Assembly (NCBI GenBank): GCA_046349875.1
Contig: JAXMBN010000003.1
Location: 1 to 64,000 of the forward strand
DNA: 64,000 nucleotides
From: JAXMBN01 sp046349875
GTDB lineage: Bacteria; Planctomycetota; Planctomycetia; Pirellulales; Pirellulaceae
Direction of reading: 5' to 3'
Position 1 is the first letter of the stretch. Every line of letters begins with the position of its first letter. The notes below the pieces were generated by a model. That model was not told where the DNA came from, did not search any database, and was given only the letters and a program-made list of their open reading frames with translations. Made by a program: the position numbers and the translations under genes. Of this stretch, positions 19,993-29,889 are shown piece after piece.

Positions 19993-21912
19993 CTAGCTTC
20001 GGCCTTGTTCGCGAACCGCAACCGCAATCGGTGGTTTCGAAGTTGACGTACGCCGTGGATGCTGTCGTCGTTCTTGAGCAGGTAGTTGCGCAACCTCCGT
20101 CTTCGCAGAAGATGCTGCAACTTCTTCTTGGGGAACTGGCGCGGGTTTCGAGAGTGGATTTCGAACCGGAACGGTTTTGGGTTTCACCGGTTGCATCTCC
20201 ATTAATCGCCGCGTCAACTCGTGAGTATCAACGTCGAGTGCATCGAAGAGGTTGGCCTCTTCGATGTTGAGAGGATGACGTTCCATCGGCTTACAGAGGA
20301 AACCGGAATAGGCGACGCCGGCACAACTGGCTGAGACGTTGTTTCTGCAAATACGGTAGCGGGAGCAGGTGCTGGATCAGCAGGCGGAGGGTGGTACCAC
20401 CGACACCTGGTTTGATTCCGCAGGAATTTCAGCAGCCAAGGGCTTGGTGACCGCGTGCGAAATACGATCGGCGGCGAGAAAAGCGGACGCTCGATCGACT
20501 GTCCGATCTTCAGCTCGACGGCCAAAGCCTGCGTTGTCACTCCATCGACGACCATGGGCATTGGCGAATAGAAGAGGATGAATCAACGTGACTAGTCCAA
20601 GTCCAAGCATCAATCCGCCCATCGTTGCTCCCGCAATAATGGTTGTCTTGCCAGGTCCTACGGGACGGTCGCTTAGAACAGGACTATCGACGCGAGTGAC
20701 CAAACTGGTCGATTGTGAAGAAATACGCGATGCTTCAGCTTCGGCAAGTTCGCGTTCGGTTTGTTCCAAAATGTTGGCTCGCGTGCGGACTTCAGCCACG
20801 ATGTTGGCATAGATGGCACGGCTCTCCGCCAGGCGATCCATTCTCTCTTCCAAATTTTTTTCTTGAGCATCCAGTCGGCTCTTGCTTGCATCGCAGGAGG
20901 CTAAACTTTGCTTGGCATTCTGCAGTGCTGCTTGCAGTTCAAAATTGAGGCGAGCCGTAATGTCTGATACGGCACTCTTCGCTGCGGTAACACTGGGGTG
21001 ATCATCGGTGAACTTGCCTGAAAGCTGAGCTTGGGTGAGTTGGGCATCGACGAGGCCTTCGCGAAGCCGCTTGAGACCCGGCTGAGAATTGAGCAGAGAC
21101 CCAGGCGCAGAAATAAACGCCGCGGGATTTGCAGCTGCCGAAGTGAGCATCTGCAACTCGGTTTCAAGGTCTTGGCGTTTGGCATCGAGCTGACGAGCTT
21201 CTTGCCTGAGTTGCTCGAGAGCGGTTCTTGAACTGCTACCACCACCGACTTCGACCATGCTGCGAAGATCCGGCAAATCCGATCCGATGGAACGTTCAAT
21301 CTCTTGAAGTCTCTTCGTCGCTTTTGCCAATTCAGACCGAGCCTTCTCGCGAGCTTGCGTAACTTCTTCGACGATGCTCTGAGCTCGGTTCTCGCGGACT
21401 TGACGCATGTAGTCTTCGAGAGAATCGCACATCGCTTTGGTCAATTGAATTGCTCGTTGAGGATTGGTGTGTTTCACATCGAGATACACCGTCTCGGTGG
21501 CGCCGAACTCGGCGCCGCGCGGTGCATGAACCGACAGACTTTGATCGGCGAATTCTTTGATGTCTCGATTGGTTGGCCACTCGGATGATATTCCAAAAAC
21601 GGACGCATCAGGTCCAACTGCCATGAACGCATTGCGGATGACTTGCTGATTTCTTGCAAGATCCAGCACCATTTCCTGAGCCGCCTTCAGTTGCGTGGAA
21701 CTCTCAAACCGTCCCAGTCGCATCGTTGCCCCAGCGGTTTCATCGCGAAGGGTCAACGCTTGCGATGCAAGCCAGACATTCTTCTTGAAACCGAAACAAT
21801 AGACCGTGCTAAGAGCGAAACAAAGCAAGCAGCACCCAATCCACAACGGTGACCAAAGCACCAGGGTGTGAATCGTACTTTTGACTTTGGGATTCAATAA
21901 GATCGCGTTCAT
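19993..21912 (-). CDS. Wzz/polysaccharide chain-length determinant-like protein, frameshifted near the C-terminus
   Basis: Inner membrane protein with two membrane segments (about residues 16-40 after ATG 21912, and near 430-455 with GATMGGLMLGLGLVTLI) around a long periplasmic coiled coil, the plan of Wzz/GumC proteins that control exopolysaccharide length. The second membrane segment is preceded by the typical DSPVLSDRPVGPGK. There is no C-terminal kinase domain. The frame stops at 20377-20379, but a Pro/Ala-rich segment (PPADPAPAPATV) follows in the next frame, and then MERHPLNIEEANLFDAL returns in the first frame down to 19993. An extra base in the CCC run (plus-strand GGG 20389-20391) and a lost base near 20291-20300 explain this. 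The 19993-20286 part could instead be a separate small gene. Confidence 0.75.
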
Positions 21913-22114
21913 GAAGGGCTCGCATCCGAAAATACGGCGGTGTCTCGCGGCAAGTCTGGACAGACCTCCAGCCAGCGATGCGCACCGATCCGTCTTCCAA
22001 AGGTACCCCACGTTCCACTATCGGCTGGCAAGGTCGAGGAAGTGGAATGCGGAATTGAGGTGGCCCTTTCAGTTTGTAGCGATTATTCCGACTTCCTAGA
22101 CCGAGATTCGCCTC

Positions 22115-22910
22115 CTAGGTCTCGAATGGAAAATGCGGATCCAGCGGTGACTGAGAGAGCTCTACCAGGAACGGTACGAGCCGAGCTCGAACGACTTCCA
22201 TCAATTGGTGAGCTTTGTCGGACGTCGCGGCATGAGGATTGCCACAACCGGACTGCGTTGTAAGCAAGTGCCAAGGACGCGTGATCGATACCCAACCATG
22301 TTGCAATGCAGCCATGCGCATGGGACGAGCTTTACCTTCGTCCGCAGTCAAGGATCCATCCGAATTGCGAGCTACAAGCTCGGGGCGATAAGCCAGTATC
22401 ATCGATGTTTCCATTTCACCTGCATGGTCATCTGGGTGTTCAAAGATCTTTGAAGAAACATCGCGAACCATTTGAAACCAATTGCAGAGAAAGAGATGAG
22501 CTGATGTAGTGCCATGTAGTTCCCGCAGAAAGGGTTTAAAGTCATTGCCTCCGTGGCTATTGAGCAAAACAACCTTGGAGATACCAGACTTCGTCAAGCT
22601 TGCAACGGGGTCACGAGCATGGCAAGAAGTATTTGTTGGCTGAAGATTCATCGCCAGCAGGAACTCTTGCATGTTGGTTTCCGTTCCATATACGGTATCA
22701 TTAGCAGGACGACGCATTTCGCTCTGCTGGTTTGCTTCTTGAGCGATCGTGTCAGCGTCGAACGCACCTCGTAGCAGTCCGTTCTTAAGACAATGGAGAT
22801 TGTGCGGTTCGGTTGCGCTAGGGAAGGATTACGCTTCAAATGGATTCTTCCAAAACCATGGCAAGATTGTTTTCATCGAGCCGCCAAGGACGAGGAGAGT
22901 GTGATTTCAT
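22115..22910 (-). pseudogene. Creatininase-family protein, degraded N-terminal half
   Basis: The 3' half is open and reads clearly as a creatininase/creatinine amidohydrolase family protein: SKVVLLNSHGGND, LFLCNWFQMV, HAGEMETSM and GWVSITRPWHL. The 5' part is broken. From ATG 22910 (MKSHSPRPWRLDENNLA) the frame meets a stop near 22850; ATEPHNLH, which holds the first metal ligands, is in a different frame beyond another stop, and the following region that should contain the metal-binding Asp (GTD) reads CLKNGLL. At least two indels plus substitutions are needed. Intact relatives are metal-dependent amidohydrolases. Most likely a decaying gene. Confidence 0.75.
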
Positions 22911-23108
22911 AAAAGACTCTTGGACTAAAATGCGTCGAACGAAGGTCATGCAAAGGAAGCTTGTTTAAGCCAACTGTCGCTATCATAGAGACACGAGTGG
23001 ATCTCTACATGCATGTGAGGATTACGATGAAAACGTTGCGTCGCCGCTGGATGGTTGGATGTGTGCAGCAGGGTTGGGTTAGCCCATTTGCCTTTATTGG
23101 GAGAAACC

Positions 23109-23747
23109 ATGAAAGGGCATTGTTTTGCTAGGTGACTCCATTTTTTGGATATGCAAAGCCTATGTAGGCAACGGCCCTGCAGTCATTGATCAAGTGAAGC
23201 AAGTCATGGGGGCTGATTGGCAAGCGACTCTTCTGGCTGTCGATGGTAGTCGAACGGGCGACGTGCTTCAACGTCGAGCAGATTCCGTCTCGCACGCATC
23301 TTATCAGCTCGGGTGAAACGACGCGCACTTTGGAATCAAGCTGTTTTACAGGAAGAGGTTTCCATTGCTCTGGGCTTTTCGAAACGCGGCGTTGCAATTG
23401 AGATTTGGCAAAGAATATGAGACGATATTGAGCGCAGCGAAAAATTTTGGCGTGCGGTCTGCACGATGTCTATAGTCAGCTTCAACGGCCTGCAACGCGC
23501 CAATGTCCGGTGCTGCGCCTCTCTGTATTCAATGACGGGATCACCAGAAACGCTTTTTCGGCAAGGGATTGCCCGTGATCGATTTGAGGTCGCTTTTTCG
23601 CGAGAAGACGGACTATGCCAATCCCATCGAACCATCTTCACAAGGCGGAATGAAAATTGCGAAGGTGATACGACAATTGTGTTGCAACATGATTTTGCCG
23701 ACAAGCAAACGCGCATCTATGGCGGAACTCGCGATGGTCAGCCATAA
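23109..23747 (+). pseudogene. SGNH/GDSL hydrolase, broken by several frameshifts
   Basis: Pieces of one SGNH hydrolase lie in order in different frames. ATG 23109 begins MKG and then shifts into VLLGDSIF (nucleophile Ser block, block I), continuing as KAYVGNGPAVIDQ and ATLLAVDG to about 23310. The next piece reads SSG-NDALWNQAVLQEEVS (block III, Asn) in another frame, and then AVCTMSIVSFNGLQRANV. The last piece is PVIDLRSLFREKTDYANPIEPSSQGG, where the conserved catalytic His is replaced by its local P-SSQGG context as in planctomycete homologues. The end is HDFADKQ, closing near 23747. At least four shifts and one internal stop are needed, so it is unlikely to make a functional esterase. Confidence 0.75.
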
Positions 23748-23795
23748 TCGACAAGTGGGGAATGTTGCCGATCGATCAATCGGAGGGACTGGAGT

Positions 23796-24175
23796 TTAAA
23801 AGTTTGCTTGTGTTGCAAAGCCGAATTGGAGATGATCGAAGACGTGGTTCGCGTAAAAAATGCCCAACCAAATGAATACGCCAAGGACCACGTGGACGAC
23901 GACAGGATCTCCCACACGAAGGTGAGTCATAATCGCCCGCCAAGGTAGCCAGTCGGCAAAATGGCACCGATGATGGCTGTCTGGGGAATCGCATAGAACA
24001 CGACCGAGAGAACCTCGAGAATGGCGATAGTCGTAATGAGGGTCATTGGAATCTGCATTTCAGACCTTCTTCTAGATCGGCGCGCCTCAAACAAACTTCA
24101 TGATGGCGGCACAAAGCTGAACATGACGACCACCAGGGTAAAATCACGCGACCAATCCAAACTGCCATCTTCATC
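23796..24175 (-). pseudogene. DoxX-like membrane protein, frameshifted
   Basis: On the minus strand, AAGGAAGG and five bases precede ATG 24175, starting MKMAVWIGRV as in DoxX-like proteins. The frame is then lost in the first membrane helix (relic AAIMKFV in another frame). TLITTIAILEVLSVV and FYAIPQTAIIGAILPTGYLGG follow from about 24060, and after a further shift near 23935 the last part reads MTHLRVGDPVVVHVVLGVF and WLGIFYANHVF, ending at TAA 23796-23798. At least two or three indels are needed. Intact DoxX proteins are small four-helix membrane proteins. The well-kept ribosome site suggests recent decay or sequence error. Confidence 0.75.
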
Positions 24176-24334
24176 GGTGCCTTCCTTTAAGATAGAAATC
24201 CCTACTCCCGTTCTCAAATCTCCAATTCGATACATAATGTCCTAACGTCGATCGTTGAACGAGTATCCATTCCCTTAATAAGCAATTTTGACAACAGGGA
24301 ATCGGAGGAGCGATCGTGGGATGAAAAGCGGTCC

Positions 24335-25828
24335 GTGGATAGGGTATCGAGTGTCTCGAAACGAACTAACATCGTGCGATTGGACGCGCTTGAAGCGTTG
24401 CGCAACGACGTCTTTGGGTATCATCAATTTCGGTATCCTCAGAGGGAAGTGATCGAACGGACTTTGCAAGGCGGTAGCTCCTTGGTGATCGTGCCCACCG
24501 GAGGCGGGAAATCCAACTGCTTTCAATTGCCTGCTCTGTATTGGTATGACCGCAACGATGGTGTTCAAGCGGCGCTGACGGTGGTGCTTTCACCGCTGAT
24601 CGCGTTGATGAAGGATCAGGTCGATCGTTTGGTGTCGCGTGCGATTCCCGCCACGTTTATCAATTCATCGCTCGAGCGATCGGAACGACAGCTCCGTTTA
24701 GAGCGACTGAAAGCTGGAGACTTCGCGCTTCTTTATGTGACTCCCGAGCGCTTCCGCCAGCCAGAGTTTCTTGAAGCGATTGCAGGACGTGAAGTCCGCT
24801 TGTTGGCAATCGATGAGGCCCATTGCATTAGCCAATGGGGACATGATTTTCGTCCGGATTACTCCTGTATTCCGGCGATACGCGAAAAGCTTGGAAATCC
24901 CGTAACGCTCGGACTCACTGCTACGGCAACACCAGAGGTGCAGAAGGATATTCTTCAGCAGTTGGGCATCCAAGGGCAAGCGGATGAACCAGCGCTATTC
25001 CATCAAGGCATAGATCGGCCCAATTTGAAGTTAGAAGTCGAACAGGTTTGGGGGATTCAGCAGAAGATCGAATCGATCGTAGTTGGGATGGAAGAAGCAA
25101 AACGCTTGAATGGAGGCAGGGAAGCCTCGGGGATTATCTATTTCACGTTGATTCGTACGTTAGAGGAATTCAGCGAGCAGTTGCGACGAAGAGGGATCGC
25201 GCATCTTCATTATCACGGAGATCTATCGCGTTCGTATCGCAAGTCGATTCAAAATGCATTTATGGCTGGTGAGTGTGAGGTGGTGTTGGCGACCAATGCG
25301 TTTGGGATGGGGATCGACAAGCCTGACATTCGATTTGTCATCCACGCGGATGTCCCCTCCTCTCTTGAAAGTTACTATCAAGAAATTGGACGCGCAGGTC
25401 GCGATGGTGCACCATCGCTATGTCGCTTGCTATACGATCAGGAAGATCTGCTTACACAAATGCAGTTCGTTGAGGGACGAAATCCCGACGCCGATTTCCT
25501 TCAGCGGCTCTACGAAGTTTTGGTTACAGAAAAAGATGCAGTGCGATCCTTTGGCATCGAGTGGCTTAGTAAGAGGATGGGGGATCGAAATACTCGAGAC
25601 CAACGCCTTTTCACCGCTTTGGGGCTATTGCAACGAAGCGGCGTGATCGCCGATGAAGAAGCATTCGACCAACTAGAAATCCTGGCGGAATTGCCTCACG
25701 AACTTTCTTCAGCGGAATTGCGTGCTGAGAAAAAACGGCGTGATCAGCTGAAGTTGTATGCCATGGTAGAATACGTTCAAGCGTCGGATCGAGAACAATA
25801 TCTTCGACAGTATTTTGGTGTTTCCTAA
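24335..25828 (+). CDS. recQ: RecQ-type ATP-dependent DNA helicase, short form
   Basis: 3'-to-5' helicase of 497 residues. Motifs seen: YPQREVI (motif 0), Walker A PTGGGKS (54-60), LSPLIALMKDQ, DEAH (160-163) followed by the RecQ-specific aromatic loop ISQWGHDFRPDY, TATATPEV, YHGDLSR, ATNAFGMGIDKPDIR and YYQEIGRAGRDG. The chain stops at EQYLRQYFG, exactly where other RecQs have a zinc-binding Cys cluster. The expected Cys residues are absent and there is no winged-helix or HRDC domain. Start is GTG 24335; GTG 24374 is also possible. Alone, downstream of the decayed-gene block and just upstream of the dihydroorotase gene in the same direction. Confidence 0.9.
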   Translation: MDRVSSVSKRTNIVRLDALEALRNDVFGYHQFRYPQREVIERTLQGGSSLVIVPTGGGKSNCFQLPALYWYDRNDGVQAALTVVLSPLIALMKDQVDRLVSRAIPATFINSSLERSERQLRLERLKAGDFALLYVTPERFRQPEFLEAIAGREVRLLAIDEAHCISQWGHDFRPDYSCIPAIREKLGNPVTLGLTATATPEVQKDILQQLGIQGQADEPALFHQGIDRPNLKLEVEQVWGIQQKIESIVVGMEEAKRLNGGREASGIIYFTLIRTLEEFSEQLRRRGIAHLHYHGDLSRSYRKSIQNAFMAGECEVVLATNAFGMGIDKPDIRFVIHADVPSSLESYYQEIGRAGRDGAPSLCRLLYDQEDLLTQMQFVEGRNPDADFLQRLYEVLVTEKDAVRSFGIEWLSKRMGDRNTRDQRLFTALGLLQRSGVIADEEAFDQLEILAELPHELSSAELRAEKKRRDQLKLYAMVEYVQASDREQYLRQYFGVS

Positions 25829-25870
25829 CAAGCGATTATTCCATTCACGTTTCAACATAGCGAACTTCCT

Positions 25871-27214
25871 ATGAAGACTCTCATTTGCAATGCTGATGTC
25901 GTTCTCCCCAAGGCCATGGTCCGCATGAATGTGTTGGTAGATCAGGGCAAAATTGTTTCGCTCGATGCTCCTGATACGGCAACCGCAGATCAGCGAGTGG
26001 ATGCATCGGGACTGTTGCTGATGCCTGGAGTGATCGACGACCAAGTGCACTTTCGCGAACCAGGTTTAACCCACAAAGAGGATCTGTCCACGGCAAGCCG
26101 CGCGTGCGCTGCAGGTGGAATCACAACCTATCTCGAGATGCCCAATACGAAACCTGCAGCCAAGACCGTTGAATTGGTAGAGCAAAAGTATGAACGGGCC
26201 GCCCAGGTGTCGTTGGTGAACTACGGGTTCTACATTGGCGCCACAGTCGACAATGTGGAGGAGTTGAAACGCGCAACCAATATTCCCGGGATCAAGATCT
26301 TTATCGGGTCGAGTACCGGCGACCTATTGGTCGATGATCAGCAAGCGCTGGAGCGCATCTTCGGGGATACGAAGTTGCCGATTTGTGCTCATTGCGAAGA
26401 TGAGGCGACAGTACGAGCGAATGCTGAACGATTTCAAGGAACGCATCGTGTTGAAGATCATTCGCGCATTCGTGATCATCAAGCTGCAATCATTGCGACC
26501 AAACGAGCCATCGATCTGGCTATTCGGCATCGTCACCGGTTTCACGTGCTGCATGTGAGCACGGGAGCGGAAGTTCCTTTGCTGGCCCCTGCCAAGCCGT
26601 GGGTGACGGCAGAGGTGTGTCCGCACCATTTGTTTTTCTCAGTCGACGATTATCAGCGCCTCGGTTCGCTCATTCAAATGAATCCTTCCATCAAGTCTCA
26701 AGAGGATTGTCAGGTACTATGGAAGGCGCTTTTGGAAGGAGACATCCAGGTAATCGCGACCGATCACGCTCCCCATTTGCTCTCTGAAAAGGCGCTGCCC
26801 TATCCACAGTCGCCGAGCGGATTGCCTGCGGTAGAGAACTCGCTGGCCTTGATGTTGCATCAGGCATCGCTGAAACGCTGCACGTATGTGGATATCGCTT
26901 CATGGATGAGCGATGCACCAGCCCGCGTGTGGGGACTCGTTGGAAAAGGACGGATTGAAACAGGGTACGATGCCGATCTCGTGCTCGTCGATCCAAATCT
27001 TCAACGCACCATTCGCAATGAAGACCAATGGACCAAATCGAAATGGTCGCCATGGCACGGTGAAACGCTCACTGGCTGGCCGGTGATGACATGGGTTCAC
27101 GGAAGGCTTGTGTATGATCGCGGCCAAATGCATGAGCAGGTTCGCGGCGAGCGAGTACGATGCGATCATGAACGCGGCGGCTATTGGTCGACCCCCGAAG
27201 GCATTGGCGTCTAG
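25871..27214 (+). CDS. pyrC: Dihydroorotase
   Basis: Pyrimidine biosynthesis enzyme converting carbamoyl-aspartate to dihydroorotate. 447 residues. The amidohydrolase signature reads IDDQVHFREPGLTHK, so the first His of the usual HxH metal pair is Gln (Q58) and H60 is kept. This DDQVHF form is typical of a known subgroup of type I enzymes. Further ligands appear in CAHCEDEA, HVLHVSTG and ATDHAPH. No PyrB or other pyr gene is adjacent. Start ATG 25871 lies 42 bases after recQ, so the two may be co-transcribed. Cytosolic. Confidence 0.9.
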   Translation: MKTLICNADVVLPKAMVRMNVLVDQGKIVSLDAPDTATADQRVDASGLLLMPGVIDDQVHFREPGLTHKEDLSTASRACAAGGITTYLEMPNTKPAAKTVELVEQKYERAAQVSLVNYGFYIGATVDNVEELKRATNIPGIKIFIGSSTGDLLVDDQQALERIFGDTKLPICAHCEDEATVRANAERFQGTHRVEDHSRIRDHQAAIIATKRAIDLAIRHRHRFHVLHVSTGAEVPLLAPAKPWVTAEVCPHHLFFSVDDYQRLGSLIQMNPSIKSQEDCQVLWKALLEGDIQVIATDHAPHLLSEKALPYPQSPSGLPAVENSLALMLHQASLKRCTYVDIASWMSDAPARVWGLVGKGRIETGYDADLVLVDPNLQRTIRNEDQWTKSKWSPWHGETLTGWPVMTWVHGRLVYDRGQMHEQVRGERVRCDHERGGYWSTPEGIGV

Positions 27215-27279
27215 AAAAGCCCGAACATAGGAATGTCAGTGCAACCGTAAATATCGGGTGTGCACGCACGATTGTGGCT

Positions 27280-27780
27280 CTACGAGCTTGGCAGGGCTTT
27301 CGTCAGATGCAAAGAACCGCCTGCTTCCGCGACGTAGATCGCTTGGTGAAAACCATGGCGGCGGTAGACACTTCGCGCCACATGGTTGTTTTCTTGAACT
27401 TCAAGGGTCATCTTGCAGCACTTGCTGGCAATCGCTTCGGCTTCGATGGCTTTCATTAGAAGTGATCCGATGCCTAGACCGCGATGCGAAGGAAGGACGA
27501 AGAAGTCGCTGATCTGGATCGTTGGTTTTGCCGAAAAGGTAGAAAACCCGCGGAAACAGGTTGCGATTCCTATTGGTTGGCTATTTTGGTCCCAAGCTAA
27601 GAAGAACAAGGATGTCGGATGTTGCCGAAGGCCTTCAATCAAATGGTTGTGGGCGTATGAGGATAAGGGGCAACCATCGCCCATCGGATCCGACGCATAC
27701 GCGTTCATCATGGCTAAGACAGCCTGCTGATCGGCAGGGTTATCAAGTTTGGCATGTGCGACGCGGTAGGAAGTTTCCAT
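27280..27780 (-). CDS. GNAT-family N-acetyltransferase
   Basis: 166-residue single-domain acetyltransferase. The acetyl-CoA binding motif A is visible as FFVLPSHRGLGIGSLLM (R-x-L-G-I-G), followed by the GNAT helix and motif B, with ARSVYRRHGF near the end. The substrate could be a small molecule or protein amine and cannot be told from sequence. It is convergent with dihydroorotase and lies 61 bases upstream of the symporter gene on the same strand, so the two may form a small operon. Confidence 0.85.
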   Translation of the reverse strand: METSYRVAHAKLDNPADQQAVLAMMNAYASDPMGDGCPLSSYAHNHLIEGLRQHPTSLFFLAWDQNSQPIGIATCFRGFSTFSAKPTIQISDFFVLPSHRGLGIGSLLMKAIEAEAIASKCCKMTLEVQENNHVARSVYRRHGFHQAIYVAEAGGSLHLTKALPSS

Positions 27781-27841
27781 GAATGCCTCGAGTGATCAAA
27801 CCGGGTATGCCTAAGCAGGCATCTGAGCGTGGCTTAGATCT

Positions 27842-29329
27842 TCATCGAGCTTCGTGGTGATCGTTACGAATGAGCTGTGGACCCAGCGAGCCGCCGATCA
27901 TACCGACCAAAGCTGCAATCAATCCGATCAGTTGTGCTGGAACCTTTTCATCGATCTTTTCCAGGGCTGGCACTACATCACTAAGATGAGTGCCAAACAT
28001 AATGACGGCCCAGAAAGCGACACCCATGATGATCGCCAAAATGGCGCCTTGTGTCGTGGAGTGTTTCCAGTAGAGGCCAAACGTGAGTGGTACAAAAGAA
28101 CCTACGAGCGTTACTTGATATGCCGACGATACCAACTCATAGATCGGCGTGCCATGGCTAAGGATCGCATACGTCAAAACCGAGGCCGTGAAGATCAAGA
28201 TGGTGAGTCGCATCGCAAAGAGGAGTTGCTTGTCATTGAGGCTCGGGGCGAGGTGGCGAAGGATGTTTTCTACAAAACTGGTGGAGGGTGCTAACAATGT
28301 TGCGGAAGAACATGATTTGATGGCGGAGACCAATGCTCCAAAGAAAAAGATCTGGGCTATCAAAGGCATGTGATCCAAGATCATTCGCGGCAACACTTGC
28401 TGTGGATCGTTCGCAAGAAGCTCGGGAGCATGTTCAGGCATGGCGAGCAATGCGGCCGATACGATAAACATGGGTACGAATGCAAATGCCAAATAGCAAA
28501 GTCCACCGATGACGGCTCCATTGCGAGCGGCCGATTCGTTCTTGGCCGACATTACACGTTGGAATACGTCCTGTTGTGGGATGGAACCAAACATCATGGT
28601 AATGGCGGCTGCCACATAAAACATCCAATTCTGAATCGAAGCCGCTGTGGTTTCGCCCGCTTCGGGCAATATGTTGAACCAGCCGCGTTCGCGAGCTAGG
28701 GCGAAAACTTTGTCGGATCCGCCGACGAGGTCTGCCGAATAGTAAGCGATATACGAAAGGCCGATCACCAACACGATCATCTGGATGAAATCGGTCCAAG
28801 CAACCGCCAACATTCCACCCATCATGACGTAGATGAGTACTAAGACTGTTCCAATAACCATGCCCCACTGATGCGAGATTTCGCCTCCCGACAGGATGGA
28901 AAAGACCAATCCTAGGGCTGTAATTTGAGCAGCCACCCAACCTAGATAGCTGAGAATGATCATGATGGAACACATGATCTCGACCTTCACCCCGAATCGC
29001 TTGCGGTAGAAGTCACCGATGGTGATCAAGTGCATGCGATAAAGTTTGGTCGCAAAAAACACTCCAACCAAGACCAAGCACATCGAAGCACCAAAGGGGT
29101 CTTCGATCACTCCGCGTAACCCCTCCTGGACAAAGGTCGCAGGAATTCCCATTACCGTCTCGGCGCCGAACCAGGTCGCAAAGCTCGTCGTGATCACCAT
29201 GTACAGAGGAAGCGAGTGACCAGCGACCGCAAAGTCCTCCGTATTCTTGATTCGCAAACCTGCCCACGCACCCACCGCCAAAGTTGCAATCAGATAAAGA
29301 AGAACGAACACCAACAGCGTTGTATTCAT
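27842..29329 (-). CDS. Sodium:solute symporter family (SSS) transporter
   Basis: Integral inner membrane protein of 495 residues with about 13 hydrophobic segments. The N-terminus (YLIATLAVGAWAGLR, then EDFAVAGHSLP) and the following FATWFGAETVMGI match the SSS family, where this part of TM1-2 takes part in sodium and substrate binding. Members carry sugars, amino acids, proline, pantothenate or organic acids. No neighbour points to a substrate. The C-terminus ends with a short charged tail (RNDHHEAR). Start ATG 29329. Confidence 0.9.
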   Translation of the reverse strand: MNTTLLVFVLLYLIATLAVGAWAGLRIKNTEDFAVAGHSLPLYMVITTSFATWFGAETVMGIPATFVQEGLRGVIEDPFGASMCLVLVGVFFATKLYRMHLITIGDFYRKRFGVKVEIMCSIMIILSYLGWVAAQITALGLVFSILSGGEISHQWGMVIGTVLVLIYVMMGGMLAVAWTDFIQMIVLVIGLSYIAYYSADLVGGSDKVFALARERGWFNILPEAGETTAASIQNWMFYVAAAITMMFGSIPQQDVFQRVMSAKNESAARNGAVIGGLCYLAFAFVPMFIVSAALLAMPEHAPELLANDPQQVLPRMILDHMPLIAQIFFFGALVSAIKSCSSATLLAPSTSFVENILRHLAPSLNDKQLLFAMRLTILIFTASVLTYAILSHGTPIYELVSSAYQVTLVGSFVPLTFGLYWKHSTTQGAILAIIMGVAFWAVIMFGTHLSDVVPALEKIDEKVPAQLIGLIAALVGMIGGSLGPQLIRNDHHEAR

Positions 29330-29493
29330 TTGGAGGCTATGTCCCCTTTCCGCATAGCAAGTCGGATGTGGTTACAGGTCCAGGAATGTCGAAGGGAACG
29401 GTAGAGAGGGTGGCACGGTCGTGCATCCTTCGACGGGTCGCCATTGTAAGAACGCTTGCGTTCCACGTCGATAACAATTGCTATCTTGCCCCA

Positions 29494-29630
29494 CACAAGG
29501 TGCCAGCCACCTATGGTTGACGCCCACCCAACACACAAGGTGCCAGCCACCTATTGTTGACGGTGGAGTCGCTGGAAAAATGCTTGCAAACGGTCGGTTG
29601 GCGCGCAAGGTGGCAGCCACCTATTGTTGA
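29494..29630. repeat. Three copies of a short palindromic repeat AGGTGxCAGCCACCT
   Basis: Copies at 29497-29520, 29537-29560 and 29607-29630 share AAGGTG(C/G)CAGCCACCTAT and end with (T/G)GTTGA. The core AGGTG...CACCT can form a short hairpin. The first two copies are 40 bases apart and also share CACAC before the core; the third is 70 bases further on. They sit in the roughly 560-base gap between the symporter and the gene at 29890. The rest of that gap (29631-29889) shows nothing I can name. Confidence 0.85.
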
Positions 29631-29889
29631 GGAAGGCGTGGTAGTCGGAATGGGTGGCGTGGGTAAGGGGAGAGATGACGCCGTTGGTGACCCCTAGGGG
29701 CGAGGGGATAGGCATTCGAAAAAATGCGAACTTCTTAGGGAATTTCGGGGTCCAATAGACGAATCAATTACCGTAGGATGAAAGAGAATTCGAGGAACTG
29801 GCGAGGAAAAAAATCGTCCAATTAGGACCGGGAAAGGTAGCCCGAGGAGCGACTCCTTCTACATTCGAAGGGGTTGAACAAGAGATACG

